NCBI GenBank assembly: GCA_008000375.1
Contig: SMOI01000287.1
Coordinates: forward strand, 1 to 37,192
DNA length: 37,192 nucleotides
Reading direction: 5' to 3'
DNA from: Poteriospumella lacustris
Lineage: Eukaryota; Sar; Chrysophyceae; Chromulinales; Dinobryaceae
This document shows positions 21,401 through 30,049 of the stretch, in pieces (positions within the stretch are counted from its first letter, which is position 1; each line of letters starts with the position of its first letter). A program made the position numbers and the translations under genes. The notes beneath the pieces are model-generated. The model saw only the letters and a program-made list of their open reading frames with translations. It was not told where the DNA came from and did no database searches.

Positions 21401-23556
21401 AGTCGATGAGCGAGCCGATCGAGGAACCACCTGACTTATCCGAGGACACCAATGATGTCAATCATGAAGAACAGAGTTCGGAAGCAGGGTTGAAGTTGCT
21501 TACCGAAGAAGACCTTCCAAAGGAACAGCCTACTCAAGATCCGGTTGAGGAAGTGGACGTCATTGGAGACGAACACGACCTCAAACCCGAGCCGGAACCA
21601 CCACCGGTCATCGCGTCGACCTCCCCAGAGCCACGTCACCGACCGACCTTCTTGCGACCTAACGTGAGAAGGAACCAACAGGTGTACAATGATTCCTACG
21701 TGTTCAACATATCCATCACTGAGGGAGTGCGAAAACATGGCCGTGCTGCGGAAGATTCCATCAGAGCCGAACTTGGGCAAATGATAGCTAAAGAGGTTTG
21801 GGAACCAGTTCACTACCGCCAAGTTCCACAAGGTGCCACAGTGATTCCCTCCTTCGTGTTCCTCAAAGAAAAATACGATGCCGCCGGAGATTTCGTCAAG
21901 ATCAAGTCCAGATTGGTGGCCGGCGGGCATATGCAAGACACGATCGCCGGTGAAGAAAAGTCATCTCCGACCGCTTCTCTCACTGCCATCCTCATGGTGG
22001 CAGCGATAGCCGCCGAAGAGAATCGCCACGTACTCACAGTGGACATAGGTGGTGCATATTTGAATGCGCCAATGAAGAGCTCAAGTACGTATATGATCCT
22101 GGACAAGCGTATCACAGAAGTCATGATCAAACTTCAGCCGAACTATCGCGATTATACAACGAGAAGAGGAACGACTATCGTGCGGTTGAAGAAAGCTTTA
22201 TACGGATGCAAGGAGTCCGGTTTGTTGTGGTATGAGACACTATCGGATTTTCTCAAGACGGAAGGATACATCGTGAATCCTTACGACAAGTGTGTCATGA
22301 ACTTGGTCAAGGACGGCATCCAGACAACCGTGGTGATCTATGTGGACGATTTATTTATCACGTCTCGCAGCGACACTGAGATTGACAAGTTGCTGAGCAA
22401 TTTGAGGTCAAGATTTAAAGAGTTGTCCGTGAATCGAGGGAAGGTGCATTCCTATTTGGGAATGCGATTTACTTTCGAGGACGCTGCCGTGAGCGTGGAC
22501 ATGCAAGGTTATGAGTCCGACGTGCTCGCAGCCCACGATGTGGAGGGAACCTCGACCTCTCCGGCGCCCCGCGATCTGTTCACACTACGCGAGAGCCCCG
22601 CGCTGGATGCGGACGATAAAGCCAGATTCCATACAATGGTGGCCAAATTGGCGTACCTTGCGAAGAGAACCCGTCCGGACATCTTGACTGCGATATCGTT
22701 TCTGTCCACCAGAGTCCAAGAGCCGAACAAGTCTGACGCGGACAAGTTGGCCAAGGTCATGAAGTATCTTAAACACAGTGGAACCCGTAGTATCAAACTG
22801 ACCAAGCGCTACGATCACCCTGTCGCATACGTGGACGCTTCCTATGGTGTTCACTCGGATTATCGAAGTCACACTGGTATAGTGATCACACTTGGCGAAG
22901 GACCTATCTTCGTCAGGTCAGTTAAACAGAAGATCAACTCTAAATCTTCAACGGAGGCCGAGCTCATCGCACTATCTGATGCGATGGGCGATATCATTTG
23001 GGCACGCGAGATGCTCATTCAACAACAAAAATATAAAGACAAATTTGTTACGTCACCCGCCATTATCTTTGAAGACAATCAGAGCACACTGAAGCTCTTG
23101 GAGCGAAAACAAACTTTCGCTGGTGCAACCAAGCACATTAATATACGTTTTTTCTTTATCGCGGATCGAATCGCGCAGAACGAGATAAGATTGGTTTACA
23201 AGGAGACAGAGAATATGCTCGCAGACTTACTAACGAAGCCAATGTCTGGCGAGATCTTCAACGCTCTACGAAACAACCTGATGAACTTTTCCCCATTGAC
23301 CGACATTGCCAAGAAACGCGCTCATGTAGCGGTTGAAGGGTTGTGCTTGCCGGAAGCCGATCCGAGAGAGGCTGGACACGATGACGATGACAATCGTCAA
23401 GACGTTAACGTTGTCTCGTCGCCCACGCCGGACGAACAAGACCGTTCAAGATACCTTTCCCCTACTTCAAGTGCCTCTTCAGGATATAGCTCTAGATCAA
23501 CCGCGCACAAGATCGCGACCAAGAATGAGACTTACCATACCACAAAGGCTTTGTAA
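18472..23556 (+). CDS. Copia gag-pol polyprotein
   Basis: An uninterrupted 1694-codon polyprotein. The start is the first ATG after the 5' LTR; the frame is open upstream without an ATG. The order is: acidic gag with a capsid-like region (residues about 180-380); one CCHC zinc knuckle, CDLCGNEGHFIRTC, at 411-424; and an aspartic protease site at D471, reading LLDTQA instead of DTGA or DSGA. The integrase core acidic residues are D688 (ADVMY), D745 (TDPEA) and E777 (RVEAMIK). Reverse transcriptase has TVDIGGAYLNA and the catalytic YVDD starting at residue 1290. RNase H has YVDAS, STEAE, FEDNQ and ADLLTKP. The integrase N-terminal HHCC zinc finger is degenerate, with only LGHVS recognisable. 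The last 70 residues, including an acidic HDDDDN stretch, are encoded inside the 3' LTR. No frameshift or stop separates gag from pol, as in many copia elements. Confidence 0.95.
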   Translation: MEKPKSAGSDDKARGSKGDPRKSGFKKKHARQNAVPNVDALKERVNPHIPLLRPGSVADLLVFKARMTDHLRSEFKYNGNILATKRYYTGQETLEILRSTKRSLIDLQAKKRAATEIQSGNASVSDAHSDGVVETEPESDAEEAEPGESDEPDAATEFDLAPDYGEADQTMRVLDDILEGLPRRAKIKVLDTQLSQATRALLDKRLEAEQEKTKIFALIISKLSEASMSLLRNFKGTEAILLSANDPIRLWKTIEQSHLGGSANQETQAYQIIRTYQTIRQDVNESIHSYYERFIEVQDAMKSHGCSTDPEHLQARHFLQQLDRSKYGRFQTDLQNLVSSGAIPTYPRTVSAAYTLAKERTESPVSSYGHNRFTNPVVYNTTAINRDKKDKRVKKKDRPQGTRTPSGAGTCDLCGNEGHFIRTCPKLGAAKSAIAGSTRFTATTFGFEGDQAVFMSHSGSVGLRPTDILLDTQANVSVFHNERLLTDVRDVEEAIFISGFVKGPAQKTSTVGTFQGVTPVYLAPEGSANILSFNQIERGNNKISWVRNSHFDVVLENMRAPIRFRVNENGLYIADGSSLLRRNTHAMVTTVAEREQAYPQDQVKRAREARLLQERLGHVSTEALIRTISNGAMINAPVTGTDVLRAREIYGPAEANLQGSKRRDKQKAIGILEYVPKPLQEEQVLLADVMYVQTEPYLISVSYPLRLVMTTILTDKKASSLANTLVSHVESYGAKGFKVTRVITDPEAAFRAAGEIVRRHGIDFDEGGVEQHVARVEAMIKSVKERTRSIIHGLPYRLPSALMRYAVQYAVRIVNAIAPKDGLHGTSPRELFLGRKTDLKRDFTIPFGEFCHVPAYPGQSNTMKARTLPAISLGGKGNVTGSAEFFTLSTKKVISRDHWIQIPMPQDAIEFLNSLSAPVAAVVQEDKKTDPDLVDSGSLPFNPVNVKVHVPPQDDQQEEMPDADDHGSVVEGVPVPESMSEPIEEPPDLSEDTNDVNHEEQSSEAGLKLLTEEDLPKEQPTQDPVEEVDVIGDEHDLKPEPEPPPVIASTSPEPRHRPTFLRPNVRRNQQVYNDSYVFNISITEGVRKHGRAAEDSIRAELGQMIAKEVWEPVHYRQVPQGATVIPSFVFLKEKYDAAGDFVKIKSRLVAGGHMQDTIAGEEKSSPTASLTAILMVAAIAAEENRHVLTVDIGGAYLNAPMKSSSTYMILDKRITEVMIKLQPNYRDYTTRRGTTIVRLKKALYGCKESGLLWYETLSDFLKTEGYIVNPYDKCVMNLVKDGIQTTVVIYVDDLFITSRSDTEIDKLLSNLRSRFKELSVNRGKVHSYLGMRFTFEDAAVSVDMQGYESDVLAAHDVEGTSTSPAPRDLFTLRESPALDADDKARFHTMVAKLAYLAKRTRPDILTAISFLSTRVQEPNKSDADKLAKVMKYLKHSGTRSIKLTKRYDHPVAYVDASYGVHSDYRSHTGIVITLGEGPIFVRSVKQKINSKSSTEAELIALSDAMGDIIWAREMLIQQQKYKDKFVTSPAIIFEDNQSTLKLLERKQTFAGATKHINIRFFFIADRIAQNEIRLVYKETENMLADLLTKPMSGEIFNALRNNLMNFSPLTDIAKKRAHVAVEGLCLPEADPREAGHDDDDNRQDVNVVSSPTPDEQDRSRYLSPTSSASSGYSSRSTAHKIATKNETYHTTKAL

Positions 23557-23751
23557 GAACTCACTTCTTTTTAATTCACAGCTTCCTGAACACGTCTTAC
23601 CATATTATCAACAGAGGGTTGATACTGGTTATCAAGGCTTACAGCTCTGTCGTGGTGACTTAGCTACTTCGTGTTCATCTAGATAAGACCAGGACGACAG
23701 ACACGCGGTGTCAGCCCAAAAAGGACTGGGTAATTGCGTCCCTGCGTCGAG
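23344..23751 (+). repeat. 3' LTR of copia element
   Basis: A 408-bp direct copy of the 5' LTR. Its first 213 bp continue the gag-pol reading frame to the TAA/TAG-type stop ending at 23556, so it has a coding part and a non-coding part. Transcript polyadenylation should occur within it. Confidence 0.93.
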
Positions 23752-23995
23752 CCGCCCCGACCGTTTCAGAGTCGTTTCGAAAACGGGACCGCAGCAGGCG
23801 GCTGCAGTGGGCGATAGACGTTTGAATGCGTCGCGAGGTTAACTAGTTATGCTATCGCCGTCGGGAGACGCAAGTCACGGCATCGTTGGCTTCTCTGGGC
23901 GCGTCCAGACGTATAATAGACGATCGCTTGGTACATTGAATCTTGAAGCTGCGAATTCATCGCGTCTTCGGCACCGCTGATTCGAAGCCTGCGAA

Positions 23996-26900
23996 ATGTC
24001 CAAAGAGCTTCGTCCAGTATACTACTACTACATTCGGAGGAAATGGTTCTCCCAATTGGTTCAGTCATGCAGCGAAGTGATCGATCGTAAGGGAAAGGAC
24101 CCGATCACGCTGTTCTGGAAGGCCTTTGGCCTGGGGATGACCGGGGACATCGACGGCTGTTTGCGCGAACTGGACGCGTTCCACGCGCGAAAGGACCTGC
24201 AGTTTCCCGTGAATTTGGCCATGATATATTTCCACAAGAAGTCTCCTTCTGTAGATCGAGAGGCAGTGCGCGCCATAACGGCGGAGCTGCCGCTGGCCGA
24301 AGACATCGCCGTAAGCGTCGCCTGTGCTGCAACTGCTGCCACTTGTCGCGAGTGACGTCTGTGTGACCTTTCTCTGCAGAAAGAGGCCGGTATAGTTCTC
24401 GCCGCGCGTTTCCAGTGCCTGGTCGGTAATTTCTACGAGGGAAAACGGCTGGCCCGCAAGGTCCTCGACGCGGGCCGCGGCGTCGACAGCGGCACTGCGT
24501 CGGTGTTCGAAGCGGAAGCGGCGGTGATCGAGCAGTGGTGCGTCCTCGAGGAAGGCGTTCTGTCCGCCACCAGCGCCTCTGATCTGCGGCGAACGGTCGG
24601 GGCCGTGGTCGACAGCCGCGGCCGCATCGGCGCGGACCAGGACCCCGACGGCCTCCTGCTGCTGGCGCGCGCGAAGCTCGTGCTGGACCTGGACTACGAG
24701 GCGCTGGCCTTCCTCAACCTGGTGAGTCGCCCCGTGCAATGGCGCTCTGCGACCGCTGATCTCTGACGACGCTGCTGTGCTCGCGTAGGCCATTTCGAAG
24801 TTCCCCGCGTTCGCGCCGGCGCTGTGCGAGAAGGCGCTGCTGCTGGCGGCGACGAACGACTGGGAGCAGGCGTTGGACGCGGCGCAGCGCCTGCTGGACA
24901 CCGACGCCGACCACCTCGACGGCCTGCTCATCGTGTCCGTGCACGCGTACACGCAGGAGGGACTGTCGCACGACGCGGTGCAGAAGCTCGAGGACCTCGA
25001 CGGCGCGCTGAAGAAGAAGGAGCCGCTGTCGCTGGTGCTCGCCGTGCAGGTCGCCTCGCTCTTCGCGCGCATCTGCGGGCGTCACCCGCGGACGCTGCAG
25101 CTGTGTGCGCGGCTGCTCGAGCGAACGCTGCGCCAGCAGCACAGCGCGACGGCGGAGACCGAGGCGAAGGTGCTGTCGGTGCTGGGCGACGTGCTGCTGC
25201 GCCAGGGCCGCGCGCAGCTCGACAAGGCGCTCAGCGTCCTGCGCGAGGCGACGAAGCGCGACGCGACGAACCTGCGCGTGCTGCTGACGCTGATTCACGC
25301 GCAGCTGGTGGAGGGCGCGGTGGAGGACGCGGAGGCGCAGGTGGAGCTGCTGTCGCTGATGCACAGCCTCGACGAGCTGGGCCACGAGATCCTCTACCTC
25401 CAGGCGCTCATCCTGCGCCTGAAGCGCGCCGCCGCCGGCGCCAACGCGAGCAGCAGCGAGGACGCCGCGCTGCGCAGCCAGCGCGAGGACCTGCTGCAGC
25501 GCTGCAAACAGCTGTTTCTGCAGGCGCAGTCGCCGTCGCTGCTGCTGAGTCTGACGCAGGGCGCCGAGTCGTCGGCCGCCGCGCTGCTCGACCCCGACGC
25601 CTCCTTCCTCCCGACGCACTTCGCGGGCCTGTTCCGCAGGGACCCCGACTTCGCGCTGCTGCTGTCGCAGGAGTTCTTCGCGGCGATGGACTGCGCCGCG
25701 CTGGGCGGCTCGCTGGTGCCGTCCGCGGCGCCGTCGGCGGGGCTCCTCGCGGCGCAGCAGGCGCATGACGCCGCCCCCGTCGCGGCGAGTCGGCCGGCGC
25801 AGGGCACGCTGACGCTGGGCAACGGGCGGCAGACGATGGCGATGATGACGCTGGGCGGCGCGCCGGGGCAGGCGCCGGCGATGGCGATGGGCCCCGGCGC
25901 GGCCACGGCGCTGACGCTGGGCGACGTCACCGCGACGCTCAACACGCTGTCGCTGGTGGGCAGCTCCATCTCGACGGCGACGGGCCACGCGCAGAGCCAC
26001 AGCCAGCAGCTCAGCGCGCAGTCGGAGGCGAGTCGCGAGACGCTGGAGGCGCTGCAGCACGGCCTCGACCTGCTGCAGCCGCTGCTCGCGCTGTGCCCGG
26101 GCGTCCTGCCCGTGTACCTCGAGGCGGCGCGCGCGTACTACACCGCGGGGCGCTTCGAGGAGGCCGTGTCGACGCTGCAGGCGGCGCTGGCGCTGCAGCC
26201 GCAGTCGGCGCCGCTGCTCGTGGCGCTGGCGCTCGTCGAGGCGGCGCGCTGGCAGAGCGCCGTGGCCGCGCGCCTCGTCGAGCAGGCGCTGTCGGCCGAC
26301 TTCGCCGTGCGCGCCGCGACCAAGTTCCGCCTCGTCAAAGCGATCGTGCGCGCGCAGCAGAGCAAGTTCGGCGAGGCGCTCGAGGAGATGGCGGCGCTGA
26401 TGGCCGCGCCCGACTTCAACTTCGCCCTCGGCGGCGGCGGCGGCGGCGCGGGCGGCGCGGCCACCGAGGACCCCGCCTTCCAGCGCGCGCAGCAGCTGGA
26501 GGCGGCGCAGGCGGCGCAGGGCCAGGGCCTGGCGGACAACTTCAGCGACATGCTGCGGCTGACGGCCGACGACCGCGTCTTGGCCTTCGTCTGCTTCGCC
26601 GCGCTGCTGTCGCACGAGCGGCGGATGAAGGAGGCGCGCCAGGTGCTGGCGCACGCGAAGGTGCTCTTCGCGGGGCTGCCGCAGGAGGTGACGGTGCTGG
26701 TGGCGGCCGCGCGGCTGTACGTGGACAAGGGCGACTTCGACGCGGCCGTGCGCATGCTCGACAAGATCTCGCCCGACGCGGCCGCCTTCGTCCAGGCGCA
26801 GCTCGTCAAGGCCGACATCCTCCTCACCCACAACCACGACAAAGAGGGCTACGCGCGCTGCTTCGCGCTGCTCGTGGAGCGCCAGCGGTCGGCTGCCAAC

Positions 26901-28826
26901 CTGGCGCTGCTGGCCGAGGCCTATCTGCGCATCCTCAACCCCGAGAAGGCCGTCGACGTCTTCGAGGAGGCCTACAAGCTCGACCCGCGCAACACGCGGC
27001 TGCGCGCGCGCATCGGCAAGACGCTCGTGAGCACGCACGAGTACCACCGCGCCGTCGAGTTCTACGAGTCGGCCGTGCGCCAGATCCTGCAGAAGCTGCA
27101 GCAGCAGAGCGCCGCCGCCGCCGCCGCCGCCGCGGAGGAGACGAAGGACGCGCGCGGCGGCGGTGGCGGTGGTGGGGGCGGCGGAGGACGCGGCGCGGCG
27201 GCGCAGGCGGCGCTGTCGACGGAGGACTTCGGCCTGGTGCTGGACCTGGCGGCGCTGTACCGCCGCCTCGGGCGCCACGAGTCGGCGACGCGCCTGCTGA
27301 ACGACGTGCTCGCGGCGGGCGCCGACGAGTCGCGGCTGCGGCGCCGCCACCGCGTGCAGGCGCTGCTGCAGCTGTCGCTGGTGCAGCAGTCGACGGGCGC
27401 GACGGACGCGCAGCAGACGAGTCTGCTGCAGGCGCACGGGCTGCAGCGCGAGCACCTCGCGACGCTGCGCGCCTCGTCGGTGAGCCTCGTGGCGGCGCAG
27501 CGCGAGCGCATCGAGGAGGAGAAGGTCTTCTTCGCGGCGATCTGCTGCCAGCTGGGCGCGGCGCTGCTGGCCGAGGGCGAGCTGGCCGAGGCCGAGCGCT
27601 ACTACGAAGAGGCGATCAAGGCGGACGCGCAGTGCGTCGCGGCGATGCTGGGCCTGGCGCAGGTGGCGCTGCGGCGCGGCGACTGGGACAAGTGCCAGGC
27701 GCAGTGCTCGAAGGTGCTGACGGGCGCGCCGACGCACCGCGACGCCGCCGTGCTGCTGTCCGAGACGCTGCTGCGCTCGTCGAACGACCCCGAAGCGGCC
27801 GCCGCGCCGCTCGTCGCCTACCTCGCGCTGCTGCCCAGCGACTACCTCGCGCTCGACAAGGCGATCACGCTGCTGCGGCGCGCCGGCCAGCTGCCCGAGG
27901 CGCAGCGCCTGCTGAAGGAGGCCGAGCAGCACGACCGCCGCCACCTGGCGCAGCCCGGCTACCACTTCTGCCTGGGGCTGTACGCGCGCTTCACGAACGA
28001 CGTCGGCAAGGCCATCGCCGCCTTCAACCTCGCGCGCCGCGACTCGCTCTTCGCCGCGTTCTCGCTCGCGCACATGATCGAGCTGTACCTGAACCCGGAC
28101 CAGGACGGCATCTGGGAGGAGAAGGACAGCGGCCCCGTCGACGAGGACACGCGGCAGCACATCGCCGCGGCCGAGGAGCTGCTGCGCGAGCTGAAGCAGG
28201 CGGCGGGGTCGGAGGACATGCGCGTGCGCGTGCTGGAGGCGTACTGCCTGCTGTCGACGCGCAACAAGGTGGCGGTGGACAAGGCCATGCAGATGTTCGC
28301 CGAGCTGCTCGACCAGAACCAGGAGTTCCTGCCGGCCGTGCTCGGCATGGCCACCGGCTTCATGATCGAGAAGAACCAGCACAAGGCGCGCAACCTGCTG
28401 AAGCGCATCGGCAAGATGGAGGTGTCCAAGCACGACGGCGAGGACTTCGAGAAGGCCAACCTGCTGCTGGCCAAGTTCTACATCGACAAGGGCTCCTTCG
28501 ACAAGGCGCAGGAGGTGTGTCGCAAGGCGCTGCTGCAGAACAAGTCGTGCGCGCAGGCCTGGGAGATCCTCGGCCTCGTCTTCGAGAAGGAGAGCAACTA
28601 CGAGCTCGCCGCCGACGCCTACCGCAAGGCCTGGACGCTGGACTTCGAGGCCTCGGCGAGCGTCGGCTTCAAACTCGCCTTCTCGCTGCTCAAGTGTCGG
28701 CGCCTCGTCGAGACGGTGGACGTCTGCGAGACGGTGCTGCGCCTGTACCCCGACTACCCCCGCATCCGCGAGGAGATCCTCACCAAGGCGCTCGTCTGCC
28801 TGCGCTCCGCCAACAACCCCGCGTAG
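23996..28826 (+). CDS. TTC21B: TTC21B/IFT139, IFT-A complex TPR protein
   Basis: A subunit of intraflagellar transport complex A, which drives retrograde traffic in cilia. Exons are 23996-24310, 24380-24721 and 24789-28826 (introns of 69 and 67 nt, phase 0), giving 1564 residues against about 1316 in human. The N-terminus (YYYYIRRKWFSQLVQSCSEV, then LAMIYFHKKSPSVDREAV) matches the TTC21 family start. The rest is a long array of TPR-like helical pairs, for example AEAYLRILNPEKAVDVFEEAYKLDPRN and AERYYEEAIKADAQCVAAMLGLAQ. Extra length comes from low-complexity inserts: a Gly/Ala/Met/Thr stretch near 25800-26000, a Gly run near 26430, and an Ala9 plus Gly11 segment near 27112-27190. The third exon is extremely GC-rich and ends nearly all codons in G or C. 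The start lies 244 bp after the copia element. Presence of this gene implies a ciliated stage. Confidence 0.93.
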
Positions 28827-29011
28827 ATAAACGCCATGTTACTTGCTAATTACACTCGTTGAACGCCCCGTCCCGCCCGCCCGAGCGCAGCTGCGGACGC
28901 GGACGCGGACGCGGCCTCGTTCCCCCGCGGGGGCCTCGTATACACACACGTGCGCCACGCGCACGACACAAGTTCGCAATAAGATTCGTCGGCCAACCTG
29001 TCGCCGCTCGC
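28827..29011. other. Short convergent gap between TTC21B and the SR protein
   Basis: About 185 bp between two convergent stop codons, with no gene. A short GGACGC-type repeat lies near 28892-28916. Both 3' ends must lie here or overlap. Confidence 0.5.
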
Positions 29012-29699
29012 TTAGTAGCGGCCACGAGGCGAGCGCGAGCGGTCGCGGTAGTCGCGCTGGTAGTCACCGCCGCCGCCGCCGCTGTGGTGGTAGCTGTCGT
29101 AGCCGCGGTCGCGAGAGCGGTCGCGATCGCGGTATCCGCCGTAGTCGCGGTCCCTCGAGCGGTCTCTCGAGCGATCTCGGTAGTCGCGATCGCGCGAGCG
29201 GTCACGGCCGTAGTCGCGGCGGTCGCGGCCGTAGTCGCGATCGCGCGAGTCGCGGCGCCGGTCGCTGCGTCGATCGTCGCGACGATCGTCGCCCCGACGA
29301 GCGCGGTCCTTTTCACGCATAGCTTGGCGAGGATTCTCTGGGCGGGGTTGCTGCAGCATGGGTATGAAGTAATGCACGAGTTTGGCGGTCGCAGCGCACG
29401 GAAGATACGGAGCTCACCTTGGCCTCCTGGATGCCGATCACGTTGCCGTCGATCTCTTGGCCGGTCATGCCCTCCATTGCTCGGCGACCAACCTCCTCAG
29501 TGGTGAAACGTACGAATGCGTAGCCGCGGTTGTCAGTGGATCCACGCTTGCGGGGAATGTAGACGTCACCGACGTCTCCGAAGCTGCTGAACTTCTCACG
29601 CAGCAAATCCTCGTTGGTGCCCTGGCTGATGTTGTCCACCTTCAGGGTGAACATTCCCTCGATGTTCGGGGGCTGCTTTCGCTCCTTCTGCTCCGACAT
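29012..29699 (-). CDS. SRSF2-like SR splicing factor
   Basis: A 206-residue SR-family splicing regulator. Exons are 29699-29418 and 29350-29012 (67-nt intron, donor GTGAGC, acceptor CTGCAG, phase 0). The single RRM covers residues about 15-94, with RNP2 LKVDNI at 19-24 and RNP1 RGYAFVRF at 58-65. GDVGDVYIPRKR after helix 1 is close to SRSF2 (GRVGDVYIPRDR). The C-terminal half is an RS-like domain made mainly of RD/DR and RS dipeptides with Tyr and one Gly5 run, ending RSRSPRGRY. Such domains are phosphorylated by SRPK/CLK kinases and recruit U1/U2 components; that function is inferred from the family. It is divergent from proline dehydrogenase over 350 bp and convergent with TTC21B. The exact human counterpart is uncertain, because the RD-rich tail is shorter than in SRSF2. 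Confidence 0.9.
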
Positions 29700-30049
29700 G
29701 TCGATAGAATGACAATATATTGCATTGTAAGCGGCGGAAGTCGACGATGGAGCCAGCGGCGCAGCTTTGGCGACGGTTAGCAGCCGCGGGAGAGTTGCGA
29801 GTGCCGACACCGCAGCCGCGGCCTGTGTCCAAGGTCCGTCCGTCGCGTGTCTCAGCACCCGTTTCGATTTTCGTCGCCTTCGCCGCCGCGTCGTCGTCGT
29901 GGACTCCCCTGACGCGCCCATCGACCGTCGAGCGGCGGGCGGCGTCGTTCGGATGCTTCGTCGACCGAATGTGCGACGCGATGCCATCGTACAAGGCACA
30001 ACTCGATAGAATCACCCGATAGGCATTTGGCGTGTAGTGTGGCATTGAG
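29700..30049. promoter_or_regulatory. Divergent promoter region of SR protein and proline dehydrogenase
   Basis: 350 bp between two divergent start codons, presumably carrying both promoters and 5' UTRs. An AT-rich patch (ACAATATATTGC) lies near 29711-29722, about 15 bp upstream of the SR protein ATG. No other element was recognised. Confidence 0.45.

Larger units (their letters stand above)
18012..23751 (+). mobile_element. Complete Ty1/copia-type LTR retrotransposon
   Basis: A 5740-bp element with two 408-bp direct LTRs flanking a single gag-pol frame. The order is gag, zinc knuckle, protease, integrase, reverse transcriptase, RNase H. Integrase before reverse transcriptase is diagnostic of Ty1/copia (Pseudoviridae) and excludes gypsy. 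The LTRs match base for base by eye and the frame is intact, so the element is young and probably competent. The LTRs begin TGCTTGCC but end GCGTCGAG, not the usual CA. No 5-bp target duplication is visible: the flanks are GAACC on the left and CCGCC on the right. No tRNA-primed binding site beginning TGG follows the 5' LTR, and the purine tract before the 3' LTR is weak. It is inserted between CLASP and TTC21B in the same orientation as both, without breaking either. Confidence 0.95.

Noticed and set aside
18010-23745. CCTGC as a possible target-site duplication
   Set aside because: CCTGC occurs at 18010-18014 and 23741-23745, but accepting it would put 11 bp of LTR-identical sequence outside the right LTR by chance.
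24714-28433. Minus-strand open frame of 1239 codons
   Set aside because: Antisense shadow of TTC21B. Its composition (Arg, Gln, Leu, Val, His) is what the complement of GC-ending codons gives, and no domain is visible.
26093-28849. Second plus-strand frame of 918 codons
   Set aside because: Another shadow of the GC-rich TTC21B exon, dominated by Arg, Gly and Ala with no domain.
29012-29350. CRISPR-like or satellite array
   Set aside because: The short repeated CGGTCGCG-type units are RD/RS codons of the SR protein, without regular spacers.
28859-29506. Plus-strand Ala/Val/Arg-rich frame
   Set aside because: Complement of the RD/RS repeats of the SR protein.
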